DNA from: Aporhodopirellula rubra
Lineage (GTDB): Bacteria; Planctomycetota; Planctomycetia; Pirellulales; Pirellulaceae
Assembly (NCBI RefSeq): GCF_014192335.1
Contig: NZ_JACHXU010000006.1
Coordinates: forward strand, 1-64,000
DNA: 64,000 bases
Direction: 5' to 3'
The notes beneath the pieces are model-generated. The model ran no database searches and was not told the origin of the DNA. It saw only the letters and a program-made list of their open reading frames with translations. Below, piece by piece: positions 39,732 to 48,346 of this stretch. Position 1 is the stretch's first letter, and every line of letters begins with the position of its first letter. A program made the position numbers and the translations under genes.

Positions 39732-40838
39732 ATGAAAACCCTCATCACCGGCGGTGCCGGCTTCATCGGCAGCAACCTCGTTCGACTGGCGTTATCGCAA
39801 GGCCACCAAGTCCTCAACGTCGACGCCCTCACCTACGCGGGCAACCTTGCCTCCCTCAGTGACATCGAAGACAACCCGAACTACCGCTTCGCGAAAATCG
39901 ACATCACCGATGCGGACTCCGTGCAGCAAACCATCGCGGACTTCCGCCCCGACGCCGTCATGCACCTTGCCGCCGAGAGCCATGTCGACCGCAGCATCGA
40001 CGGGCCCGGCCAATTCATCCAAACCAACGTCATCGGCACATTCAACTTGCTGCAGGCGAGTCTCCAACACTACCGATCGTTACCGGACGACCAAGCGGAA
40101 AAATTCCGGTTCCTGCACGTCTCTACTGACGAAGTCTACGGCAGCCTCGGCCAGACCGGACTGTTCACCGAAACCACGCCCTACGACCCGCACTCGCCGT
40201 ATTCGGCCAGCAAAGCGTCCTCTGATCACCTCGCCCGCGCATGGCAGGACACCTACGGCCTCCCCGTCCTCGTCACCAACTGCAGCAACAACTACGGGCC
40301 CTATCAATTCCCCGAAAAACTGATTCCCGTCGTCATCCTCAAATGTCTCCGCGGTGAACCAATCCCCGTCTACGGCAAAGGCGAAAACATCCGCGACTGG
40401 CTTTACGTTGAAGACCACTGCCGCGCCCTGTTGACGGTCGTTGAGAAAGGCAAGCCGGGCCAGACCTACAATATCGGCGGCAACAACGAACGCACCAACC
40501 TCGAACTCGTCCAGACCCTCTGCAGCATTCTCGACGAACTCTGCCTAAGGGCAGAGAGTGGCGAGTCACGAGCAACGAGCAGCGAGATGAAATCAGATAC
40601 AAACTCGCAGCTCGCGACTCGCTACTCGCAACTAATTACCTTCGTCACCGACCGCCCCGGCCACGACCTCCGCTACGCGATCGACGCCAGCAAAATCGAA
40701 CGTGAACTCGGCTGGAAGCCCCTCGAAAACTTCGAAAGCGGCTTCCGGAAAACAGTCCAGTGGTATCTCAACAACGAATCCTGGTGGCAAAACATCCTCT
40801 CCGGCGACTACCAACTCGATCGGCTAGGAAAAAAGTAG
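39732..40838 (+). CDS. rfbB: dTDP-glucose 4,6-dehydratase with in-frame repeat insertion
   Basis: About 368 residues from ATG 39732 ([20 protein letters not shown]). Contains [71 protein letters not shown] and [20 protein letters not shown]. Makes dTDP-4-keto-6-deoxyglucose, the entry to rhamnose and many deoxy sugars. Unusual: residues about 271-302 are Ser/Ala/Glu-rich and encoded by a palindromic repeat (18-bp arms 40556-40573 and 40610-40627). They replace a surface loop before [11 protein letters not shown]. Catalytic motifs are intact, so the enzyme is probably active. No rfbA, C or D neighbours are visible. The stop codon lies in AGTAGCGAGCAGCGAG, the same repeat family. Confidence 0.92.
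   Translation: MKTLITGGAGFIGSNLVRLALSQGHQVLNVDALTYAGNLASLSDIEDNPNYRFAKIDITDADSVQQTIADFRPDAVMHLAAESHVDRSIDGPGQFIQTNVIGTFNLLQASLQHYRSLPDDQAEKFRFLHVSTDEVYGSLGQTGLFTETTPYDPHSPYSASKASSDHLARAWQDTYGLPVLVTNCSNNYGPYQFPEKLIPVVILKCLRGEPIPVYGKGENIRDWLYVEDHCRALLTVVEKGKPGQTYNIGGNNERTNLELVQTLCSILDELCLRAESGESRATSSEMKSDTNSQLATRYSQLITFVTDRPGHDLRYAIDASKIERELGWKPLENFESGFRKTVQWYLNNESWWQNILSGDYQLDRLGKK
40556..40627 (+). repeat. Palindromic repeat inside rfbB coding sequence
   Basis: Left arm 40556-40573 pairs with right arm 40610-40627 over 18 positions with two mismatches (GAGTGGCGAG... against ...CTCGCTACTC), loop 36 bases. The arms are built of AGCGAG/GCGAGT micro-repeats, also found just after the gene (40836-40851). 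The element keeps the reading frame. Confidence 0.8.
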
Positions 40839-40884
40839 CGAGCAGCGAGAACACAGCCATCGCCCACATCAACCACGCAAAACG

Positions 40885-42270
40885 CCCCCCTCCAAATTCG
40901 ACCAATCGCTCCGCCGATTGGATTCCCCACAACTCAGCCCACCATTCTCCCACCGGCAAAACTGAGCGAAGCGAAGGGCTACCACTGCGCCGAAAGTCCC
41001 TACAAGAATCCCCCCCAGCCCACCCACCACTTTCGCGTCGTTCGCAATTTTCGTGGTCAATAACCACACCCATAGTCGACCAATCGCTCCGCCGATTGGA
41101 TCCCCCACAACTCAACCCACCATTCTCCCACCGGCAAAGCCAAAACGAAGCAAAGGGCCACCACCGCGCCGAAAGTCCGCACAAAAATCCCCCAGCCCAC
41201 TCACCACTTTCGAGTCTTTCGCAACTTTCGTGGTCAATAACCACACCCATAGTCGACCAATCGCTCCGCCGATTGGATCCCCACAACTCAACCCACCATT
41301 CTCCCACCAGCAAAGCCAAGCAAAGGGCTACCACCGCGCCGAAAGTCCACACAAGAATCCCCCAGCCCACTCACCACTTTCGCGTCTTTCGCAACTTTCG
41401 TGGTCAAAAACCACGCCCATAGTCGACCAATCGCTCCGCCGATTGGATCCCCCCACAACTCAACCCACCATTCTCCCACCAGCAAAGCCAAGCAAAGGGC
41501 TACCACCGCGCCGAAAGTCCACACAACAATCCCTCAGCCCACTCACCACTTTCGAGTCTTTCGCAACTTTCGTGGTCAATAACCACACCCATAGTCGACC
41601 AATCGCTCCGCCGATTGGATCCCCCCACAATTCACCCCACCATTCTGCCACCGGCAAAGCCAAAACGAAGCAAAGGGCCACCACCGCGCCGAAAGTCCGC
41701 ACAAAAATCCCCCAGCCCACTCACCACTTTCGAGTCTTTCGCAACTTTCGTGGTCAATAACCACACCCATAGTCGACCAATCGCTCCGCCGATTGGATCC
41801 CCAACAACTCAGCCCACCATTCTCCCACCGGCAAAGCCAAGCGAAGGGCCACAACTGCGCCGAAAATCCGCACAAAAATCCCCCAGCCCACTCACCACTT
41901 TCGAGTCTTTCGCAACTTTCGTGGTCAATAACCACACCCATAGTCGACCAATCGCTCCGCCGATTGGATCCCCACAACTCAACCCACCATTCTCCCACCA
42001 GCAAAGCCAAGCAAAGGGCTACCACCGCGCCGAAAGTCCACACAACAATCCCTCAGCCTACCCACAACTTTCGCGTCTTTCGCAACTTTCGTGGTCAAAA
42101 ACCACGCTCATAGTCGACCAATCGCTCCGCCGATTGGATCCCCCCACAACTCACCCCACCATTCTGCCACCGGCAAAGCCAAAACGAAGCAAAGGGCCAC
42201 CACCGCGCCGAAAGTCCCCAAAAGAATCACCCACGCAGCCCCACCCAGAGCCTTTCGAGTCATCCGCGTC
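40885..42270 (+). repeat. Array D: 170-178-bp tandem repeat with hairpin, between rfbB and first glycosyltransferase
   Basis: Eight hairpin units. CATAGTCGACC boxes start at 41071, 41248, 41418, 41590, 41768, 41939 and 42109 (periods 170-178), preceded by a degenerate first unit near 40897. All carry CCAATCG-CTCCGC-CGATTGG. Unit order: triple TTCG element, about 20 bases, hairpin, CCCACCATTCTCCCACC(A/G)GCAAAGCC, an AAG(C/G)(A/G)AAGGGC block, GCGCCGAAAGTCC and a C-rich tail. Two spacer subtypes alternate (AAAACGAAGCAAAGG and AAGCAAAGG). Open frames running through many units on both strands encode only Pro/Ser- or Gly/Trp-rich repeats and are not genes. Confidence 0.92.
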
Positions 42271-42679
42271 TTTAGCGCTCAAAAATTCACCACCATCACC
42301 ACCCAATTACTTCCCCCCTCAACCCAACACGCAGCTCCCTTCAACCGCGCCAGAACCACGAGACACTCCAGTCCAACCTCCTGTGCCAACCACGACTGTG
42401 GCAGCAAAAAAACCAATCCTCCCCACTCGCCCTCCGATTGCGCAGATTGCGCAAACTATCCGGTAGACATCGAGCAAAACGTGAAATTCCCCCCCTTCCG
42501 TCATTGCAAATTCACGACCCGCGAACGATGCTTTGAGCGTCCAGGCGGAATCCTTTGCCTTGTCCGCAACGGCAAGCCATTTCGCCCATACCCTACCCCG
42601 ACGTAGGTGTCACGAGAGCGAAATTGTTCGCCCCAGAGTGTCACCCAAGGGGACGAAGTCTGCGCTAATCGTCGGTTTT
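42271..42679. other. Leader of the glycosyltransferase block
   Basis: About 400 bases with no convincing gene. Begins with a decayed TTCG element (TTTCGAGTCATCCGCGTC, TTTAGCGCTC near 42,260-42,280). A reading frame from 42533 runs into the glycosyltransferase gene but does not look coding before about 42,680. Confidence 0.35.
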
Positions 42680-44083
42680 TTGCTGTCCAAACTCGTCTTC
42701 CTGAATCGTTGCTACTGGCCGGACACCGAGGCAACTGGACAATTGCTCACCGACCTCTGTGAACACCTCGGTCGCTGCGGCCACGAAGTTCACGTCGTAT
42801 GCGGACAACCCAACAGCCCACGAGCGAACACCCCCTTTTTGCCGCATGGCGTCGAAGTCCGAAACGGGGTTTCGATCCACCGACTCACCCACGCCCGATT
42901 TCCCAAAAGGGTCCCCGCCGGTCGACTCCTCAACCTCGTTTCGTTCACCCACGCGGCGCAGCGGTACCTCAAACAAACCCGACTCCAAGCCGACGTCTTT
43001 GTCAGCGAAACAGACCCATTTTTACTGCCGGCTGTCGTCGCCAAACATGCTCGGCGGTTCAACGCTCACTTCGTCGCCTACCTCCAAGACATCTACCCTG
43101 ACGTCGCCGAAGCGATCGGCAAAGCAAAACCGGGGCTAGTCACCAACCAAATCCGCAGCCGGCTGCGAAACGCCTATCAATCCGCCGCAAAAGTGATCGT
43201 CCTCGGCTCGTGCATGAGAGACCGGCTAGCCAGCCCACCGTGGTCACTCGACGCTGACAAGATCGAGATCATCCCCAACTGGGCCGACTGCGGGGCCATC
43301 CGGCCGATCCCACACACCGACAACCCGCTTCGCCAGCAATGGAACCTGAACGACAAATTTGTCGTCATGCACTCGGGCAACATGGGCCTGACCCAGCGAC
43401 TCGATTTCCTCATTGACGCCACGAACGATCCCGCTTGGCCCGAAAACGCGGTCCTCCTCCTCGTCGGCGACGGAGCCGCCAAACAGCAACTCCAACACCA
43501 ATCCGCCCACCCCCCGCCAAACCCACCGACGGACAAAGTGAGCCGTTTTGGCGCTAGCCACGGTTGTGATCCTTCATCCAATCATCACCCTCCCTCTGGG
43601 AGGGTCGAGCGAAGTGAGGGGAGGGCCGAACCGCAAAACCAACAACCCGAAAAGCTAAAAGCTAATAGCGATCAGCTAATAGCGAAAAACAAAACAACGC
43701 CCCGCGTTCAGTTCCTCCCCTACCAACCCCGCGAACAACTCGCCGAATCACTCTCGGCTGCGGACCTGCATGTTATCTCCATGCACGAGAACATCACCGG
43801 CTGCTTATGCCCCAGCAAGCTGTACGGCATCCTCGCCGCCGGCCGCCCTGTCCTCGCCATCGCCCCCGACCAAACCGACCTCGCCCGCACAGTCCATGAA
43901 CAGAAAATCGGTTGGGTGTGCGAGCCCGGCAATGCGAAACGAATCGCAGAGTCCGTCGCGAAAGCCGCCACGTCGCAAATCGCCCCCATTGGCCAGACAG
44001 CCCGCCGCCTAGCAGAAACCAATTACGACCAATCCGTCGCCGTGGCGGCCTTCGAAAAGCAAATCACTAACCTGAACAACTAG
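42680..44083 (+). CDS. Family 4 glycosyltransferase (WbuB/WcaI-like) with in-frame repeat mosaic
   Basis: About 468 residues from TTG 42680 (LLSKLVFLNRCYWPDTEATG). The frame continues upstream but loses family resemblance. GT-B fold: N-terminal LTDLCEHLGRCGHEVHVVC, middle FVVMHSGNMGLTQRLDFLID, C-terminal ADLHVISMHENITGCLCPSK then LYGILAAGRPVLAIAP. Transfers a sugar from a nucleotide donor to the growing lipid-linked glycan. Between VGDGAAKQQLQ and RVQFLPYQPREQL lies an inserted low-complexity stretch of roughly 60 residues (bases about 43,500-43,700) built from at least three DNA repeats. Family members normally lack it. The stop codon is within AACAACTAGCAACC. Confidence 0.88.
   Translation: MLSKLVFLNRCYWPDTEATGQLLTDLCEHLGRCGHEVHVVCGQPNSPRANTPFLPHGVEVRNGVSIHRLTHARFPKRVPAGRLLNLVSFTHAAQRYLKQTRLQADVFVSETDPFLLPAVVAKHARRFNAHFVAYLQDIYPDVAEAIGKAKPGLVTNQIRSRLRNAYQSAAKVIVLGSCMRDRLASPPWSLDADKIEIIPNWADCGAIRPIPHTDNPLRQQWNLNDKFVVMHSGNMGLTQRLDFLIDATNDPAWPENAVLLLVGDGAAKQQLQHQSAHPPPNPPTDKVSRFGASHGCDPSSNHHPPSGRVERSEGRAEPQNQQPEKLKANSDQLIAKNKTTPRVQFLPYQPREQLAESLSAADLHVISMHENITGCLCPSKLYGILAAGRPVLAIAPDQTDLARTVHEQKIGWVCEPGNAKRIAESVAKAATSQIAPIGQTARRLAETNYDQSVAVAAFEKQITNLNN
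43541..43690 (+). repeat. Composite of small repeats inside glycosyltransferase coding sequence
   Basis: Three elements in series: a 22-base box (43541-43562, core TTTTGGCGCTAGCC) identical to one at 45275-45296; a perfect hairpin CCCTCCC-TCT-GGGAGGG at 43588-43604 followed by GAGCGAAGTGAGGGGAGGG; and a run of AAGCTAAAAGCTAATAGCG / CAGCTAATAGCG motifs at about 43653-43690. All are read through in frame. Confidence 0.85.
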
Positions 44084-44098
44084 CAACCAACAACTCCC

Positions 44099-45223
44099 TT
44101 GCGTCTCCTCGTCAACACTCTCTCGATCGGCTCCATGAGCGGCAATCACGTCGTTTATGGATTCTTGCGGCCCTACGCGGCGGCGATTCTCCCCAACGAC
44201 GAGCTTCTCATTGTGCACTACGAGGACAATCCGCCTCCGCAAGAGATACTTGACCAGGGCGCGACAACGATCCCCGTCTCCGCCCGCTACCAAAAATGGT
44301 CCAAACGGTTGCTTTGGGAATCGACCCGATTGCCATCCGTTATCCTCAGCGAGAGAGCTGACGTGGTGCTGACCGTCTCGGGAGCATTGACGCCGCGCTG
44401 TCCCGTTCCTCAAGCCGTCCTTTGCCAGAACCCGTGGTGCTACCGTCCCGTTGTCCATCGTGATTGGAAAGAGCGAATCAAGGCACGTCTTCAGAGAGTC
44501 GGATATCGCAAAGCCTTCGAGAAGGCCGACTTGATGATCTATATTTCGGGGCACCTCCGCGACCTCTATCGCCAAGACAATCTTGGACGCGGCGAAGCCC
44601 CCAGTGAGATTGCCTATGTGGGGCTGAACGACGACACCTATGCTGCCGCCCAGCAACATGCCGACCTGCCGCGCGACCCTTACTCAATCCTGTCCGTCTC
44701 CGCGATGGCGTCATGGAAAGGAGCCCACACGCTTGTCGAAGCGGTCTCAATTCTTCGCAAGCGAGACATCCCTGCCATTTTGCGACTCGTGGGCCCATGG
44801 CCGCACCCTGAATACGAACAACGCATCCGGAGGCAGATACAGTCACTCGGGCTGGATGAGGCCGTGGAGATCCTTGGCCGAGTCAGCGACGAAGAACTTC
44901 ATCGGCAATACGCGATCAACCAAGTCTACGCGTTACCAAGTCACTGCGAGTCCTACGGAATCCCAGCCGCCGAAGCGATGGCTTTCGGGACCCCCGTCGT
45001 CAGCACCACCTGCTGTGCGATCGCCGAGATCTGTGCCGAGGCCGGTGAATTCGGCCCGGTTGAAAATCCCAACTGGACCGCTGATGCACTGCAAAAGCTG
45101 CTATGTGACCAGAATCGATGGAACGAGCTCAGTGCAGCGGCCAAACAAAAGGCCGCCACTCTCAACTGGCAAACCTGTTACCAACCCCTGCTCAAGCTCA
45201 GCCAACTAGCAACTAGCAACTAG
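44099..45223 (+). CDS. Family 4 glycosyltransferase
   Basis: 374 residues from TTG 44099, 15 bases after the preceding stop. Central PYSILSVSAMASWKGAHTLV and ILRLVGPWPHPEYEQRI; the donor-site E-x7-E motif is in YALPSHCESYGIPAAEAMAF then GTPVVST. The last residues SQLATSN and the TAG stop are encoded by the first three copies of a CAACTAG heptamer array. Probable function: elongation of the polysaccharide repeat unit. Confidence 0.88.
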   Translation: MRLLVNTLSIGSMSGNHVVYGFLRPYAAAILPNDELLIVHYEDNPPPQEILDQGATTIPVSARYQKWSKRLLWESTRLPSVILSERADVVLTVSGALTPRCPVPQAVLCQNPWCYRPVVHRDWKERIKARLQRVGYRKAFEKADLMIYISGHLRDLYRQDNLGRGEAPSEIAYVGLNDDTYAAAQQHADLPRDPYSILSVSAMASWKGAHTLVEAVSILRKRDIPAILRLVGPWPHPEYEQRIRRQIQSLGLDEAVEILGRVSDEELHRQYAINQVYALPSHCESYGIPAAEAMAFGTPVVSTTCCAIAEICAEAGEFGPVENPNWTADALQKLLCDQNRWNELSAAAKQKAATLNWQTCYQPLLKLSQLATSN

Positions 45224-45268
45224 CAACTAGCAACTAGCAACTAGCAACTAGCAACTAGCAACTAGCAA
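45203..45268 (+). repeat. CAACTAG heptanucleotide tandem repeat at gene end
   Basis: About 9.4 perfect copies of CAACTAG across the 3' end of the glycosyltransferase gene and into the spacer. Because 7 is not a multiple of 3 and each unit contains TAG, translation stops within three units in any frame. The array is followed directly by the 22-base box at 45275-45296. Confidence 0.95.
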
Positions 45269-45274
45269 TCCATT

Positions 45275-45296
45275 AGCCGTTTTGGCGCTAGCCACG
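45275..45296 (+). repeat. Second copy of the 22-base GGCGCTAGCC box
   Basis: Identical over 22 bases to 43541-43562 within the preceding glycosyltransferase gene. It contains the small palindrome TGGC-GCTA-GCCA. Here it is intergenic, 24 bases before the Wzm start codon. Confidence 0.9.
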
Positions 45297-45319
45297 TTTC
45301 TCAACACAACTCGCAAACT

Positions 45320-46222
45320 TTGTCCACCACATCCCCTCTCGAAGCCAGCACCTCGGCGCTCGCTGCTACCCCGGATGACCTTCCCGTCACGGTGTACTCC
45401 CCCGAGTCGCCGCTTGCACACCCCATCAAGCTTGTCAAGGAGATCTTCGGGGATATGTGGCGGTGTCGCGAACTGACATGGATCCTATTCACACGAGACC
45501 TCAAAGCCCAATATCGCCAAAGCTACTTTGGCTATATCTGGCTGTTCGTGCCCGTCATTTCGACCACGATCGTGTGGATGTTCCTGAACAGCACCAAGGT
45601 CATTCAAGTCGCCGACACCCCGATCCCATATCCGGCCTATGTACTTCTCGGCTCGATGATCTGGGGAGTGTTTACCTCTTCACTGAACCAACCACTCGCA
45701 TCGTTCAACGAGGGTCGCAACGTCTTCATGAAGCTGAAGGTACCACCTGAAGCGTTTATTTTGTCTGGTTTGAGCAAGGTCGTCTTCGAGCTCCTCATCA
45801 AGATGTTGGTATTGATTCCAGTCTTCGCGGCACTTGGGATGATGCCGGCGTCGACAATGTGGCTGTTTCCCGTCGGCATGGCATGCACGGTTCTGATCGG
45901 GGTCTCCATTGGATTCCTGATGATTCCTCTTGGATCGTTGTACACCGATGTCAGCCGCCTTGTCGTAACCGCCTTGGGCTTTGCGATGTACTTAACCCCG
46001 GTGGTCTACCCGCCCCCAACAAGTGGTTGGGCGGCGACGCTTGTCCAATACAACCCCATGACTGCAGTCGTGATGACTACTCGCGATTGGTTGACCATCG
46101 GTCACAGCGATTACATGCCTGCAATGCTAATTAGTACTGCCATCGCTACTGTGGCTCTGTTTTTTGGGATTGTTGTTTTTCGCGTCGTGCTTCCAAACCT
46201 CATTGAACGGATGGGGATGTAG
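45320..46222 (+). CDS. wzm: Polysaccharide ABC exporter, permease subunit
   Basis: 300 residues from TTG 45320. ABC-2 type permease: after a soluble N-terminus, ELTWILFTRDLKAQYRQSYF then GYIWLFVPVISTTIVWMFL, and further hydrophobic segments (YVLLGSMIWGVFTSSLNQPL, VTALGFAMYLTPVVYPPP). Partners the ATPase encoded two bases downstream to export undecaprenyl-linked glycan across the cytoplasmic membrane. Confidence 0.9.
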   Translation: MSTTSPLEASTSALAATPDDLPVTVYSPESPLAHPIKLVKEIFGDMWRCRELTWILFTRDLKAQYRQSYFGYIWLFVPVISTTIVWMFLNSTKVIQVADTPIPYPAYVLLGSMIWGVFTSSLNQPLASFNEGRNVFMKLKVPPEAFILSGLSKVVFELLIKMLVLIPVFAALGMMPASTMWLFPVGMACTVLIGVSIGFLMIPLGSLYTDVSRLVVTALGFAMYLTPVVYPPPTSGWAATLVQYNPMTAVVMTTRDWLTIGHSDYMPAMLISTAIATVALFFGIVVFRVVLPNLIERMGM

Positions 46223-46224
46223 CC

Positions 46225-47391
46225 ATGAGTGATAACGAAGTCCTAATCCGCTGCGAAAACGTCGGCAAAAAATTCTGCCGCGATCTGAAGTCTAGTCTTT
46301 GGTATGCAGTGAAAGACTCAGCGAGGGATCTAGTAGGAGTAAATCGCGATAACAGCAATCCCGAACTACGCCCCTACGAGTTCTGGGCAAATCGAGATAT
46401 CAATTTTGAGCTGCGCCGTGGAGATTGTTTGGGGCTCGTCGGCAGGAACGGCGCGGGAAAAACGACGCTCCTGAAAATGCTGAACGGCCTTATCAAGCCG
46501 GATACGGGCTCCATAGAAATGAGTGGCCGAGTTGCGGCAATGATTGCTCTTGGCGCTGGATTCAACCCAGTTCTAACTGCACGCGAAAACGTCTATATCA
46601 ACGGATCCATACTGGGGCTCAGTAAAAAACAAACAGATGATCGATTTGACGAAATCATAGATTTCTCCAACCTCCACAAGTTTGTCGATGCCCCGGTAAG
46701 AACGTTCAGTTCTGGCATGTATGTGCGTCTCGGGTTTTCGATTGCCGCAGTGATGTTTAAGCCAGATGTACTTCTATTGGACGAGGTCATTGCCGTAGGA
46801 GACCGAGATTTTCGAATTAAGTGCATGGAACGGGTCTCGCAAATGCTGACAACAAGCGCTGTTATATTCGTAAGCCATCAGTCTTCCCTGGTCGCGCGAG
46901 TCTGCACGCAAGCCGTCCTAATGGAAAATGGCACTCCGAAGTTCTTTGGTTCACCACGAGACGTGATTTCTAAGTACGAAGACACTTCGACCGAATTGTC
47001 CACGCAATTCACAACCATTGAAACACTGGATACGCCCTCATGCAAACTCGATGCTCATGAATTGCCTTTCGGGGGATCTTTAAGACTTTCTATCGCGTTG
47101 GATTCGAAAACGCACTTTTCTGGTCTGATACTTCGTGTTCATATTGTTGACAGTTCTGGTGAATCGATCGCTGAATGGGACTCGCGCAACCACGATTATC
47201 CCATAGATATTTCCGTAGGAAGCAATGAATTTGACGTCGTGCTGAGTGATCTTCGGCTCTCGTTTGGCGAATACTACATTTCATTCTCGATCAATGACGC
47301 CGATGAAGTGCGTTATCTGGTCACAGGTGCAAAGTGCTGTCGTTTTTCTTCGCTCGCAAAGCACTACGGCGTCTGCAAAGTGCAATTGTGA
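46225..47391 (+). CDS. wzt: Polysaccharide ABC exporter, ATPase with C-terminal Wzt-type domain
   Basis: 388 residues. Walker A GLVGRNGAGKTTLL, signature region FSSGMYVRLGFSIAA, Walker B PDVLLLDEVIAVGD and IFVSHQ. From about residue 255 an extra beta-rich domain (LRLSIALDSKTHFSGLILRV, GEYYISFSINDADEVRYLV) corresponds to the Wzt C-terminal carbohydrate-recognition domain, which in known systems reads a modified terminal sugar before export. From about here the DNA looks more A+T-rich than upstream. The permease gene ends two bases before. Confidence 0.92.
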   Translation: MSDNEVLIRCENVGKKFCRDLKSSLWYAVKDSARDLVGVNRDNSNPELRPYEFWANRDINFELRRGDCLGLVGRNGAGKTTLLKMLNGLIKPDTGSIEMSGRVAAMIALGAGFNPVLTARENVYINGSILGLSKKQTDDRFDEIIDFSNLHKFVDAPVRTFSSGMYVRLGFSIAAVMFKPDVLLLDEVIAVGDRDFRIKCMERVSQMLTTSAVIFVSHQSSLVARVCTQAVLMENGTPKFFGSPRDVISKYEDTSTELSTQFTTIETLDTPSCKLDAHELPFGGSLRLSIALDSKTHFSGLILRVHIVDSSGESIAEWDSRNHDYPIDISVGSNEFDVVLSDLRLSFGEYYISFSINDADEVRYLVTGAKCCRFSSLAKHYGVCKVQL

Positions 47392-47401
47392 TGGCGTCAC
47401 T

Positions 47402-48346
47402 TTGAAAAAGCTAGATTTCTCTGACCCTTTCCAAGCTCGCAATTGGTTGCGAGCCTTGCGCTGCGATCCTGTATCAAATATCCGGATCGCTCCCAACCTT
47501 TCGCTTTCACGCCGCCAACTTGGATTCGCATTTCGCTCAAACCAATTTGGGCTTCGGGGCCCAAACGCTCGCGATGGTTCATGCGTCATCCTTGGAACGT
47601 CTTTTGCGATGGGGTTTGCGGTAGATGCAGGCATGGACTGGTACGACAACTTGCTTGACTACAATCAATGGTTCAATGCCGGACTCCCAGTTGGGCCGTT
47701 GCAATGGAAGCGTTTGCTAGACAGCACTTACAGGGGAAACCGAAACGTTGCTTTCCTTATTTACCATCCAAACCTTTTACCAATCGCAAACGCATATCAC
47801 ACAATGACCCAGAATGGACAAACAGCGTTCGAATTCTATCGGTGGAAAACAGGATGGTTGGACTGCTGGAAGCTGTCTCGATCAAAACGCAAACAGTTGA
47901 CCCAAAGAATGGCAATCGGTGAAATTGTGGAACTGGAGCACCGTGGTGAAATGTTCCGCTTCAATTCGAACTACTGCTACATTCGGCCAGATGAGATCGA
48001 GGACATCGTCGAGCAACAGAAAGGCACTCTCTGTCAACTTGCCAGTACATTCGATTCTGTTATTTGTTTGAGAGTCCCTATCAAGGAAGAGCTGCTACCC
48101 ACGACGCATTTGAACAAGCGATTTGAGGTCTTAAAAGAATCACTTGAAATATCTTGGAGCCGAGTGAAGTCAGCTTTGGCAAAGCATGTTCTATTTTGTC
48201 ACACTGCTGAAGGATTTGAACTCTCTCACTTTCATGGGCATGATACCCACTTGAACGAAACGGGAAATCAACACCTTAGAAATCAAGTCCGTAAAACCCT
48301 TGAATACGCTGGCAAATCAGACACTCTGTGTCGAATAGACGAATGA
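47402..48346 (+). CDS. SGNH-hydrolase-like protein
   Basis: About 315 residues from TTG 47402 (LKKLDFSDPFQARNWLRALR). The frame extends upstream within wzt but is not family-like there. Block I CVILGTSFAMGFAVDAGMDW contains the nucleophile Ser region; the C-terminal GHDTHLNETGNQHLRNQV holds the Asp-x-x-His pair typical of SGNH/GDSL enzymes. No signal peptide. Position between wzt and an FkbM methyltransferase suggests O-acyl transfer or removal on the glycan. Confidence 0.75.
   Translation: MKKLDFSDPFQARNWLRALRCDPVSNIRIAPNLSLSRRQLGFAFRSNQFGLRGPNARDGSCVILGTSFAMGFAVDAGMDWYDNLLDYNQWFNAGLPVGPLQWKRLLDSTYRGNRNVAFLIYHPNLLPIANAYHTMTQNGQTAFEFYRWKTGWLDCWKLSRSKRKQLTQRMAIGEIVELEHRGEMFRFNSNYCYIRPDEIEDIVEQQKGTLCQLASTFDSVICLRVPIKEELLPTTHLNKRFEVLKESLEISWSRVKSALAKHVLFCHTAEGFELSHFHGHDTHLNETGNQHLRNQVRKTLEYAGKSDTLCRIDE

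Noticed and set aside
36465-42270. CRISPR array
   Set aside because: The repeats are tandem with near-identical 'spacers', units are 130-180 bases long and no cas genes are present.
40760-42466. Several repetitive frames of 80-280 codons across array D
   Set aside because: Same reason: unit lengths near multiples of three leave frames open by chance; no known domain, and both strands are equally open.
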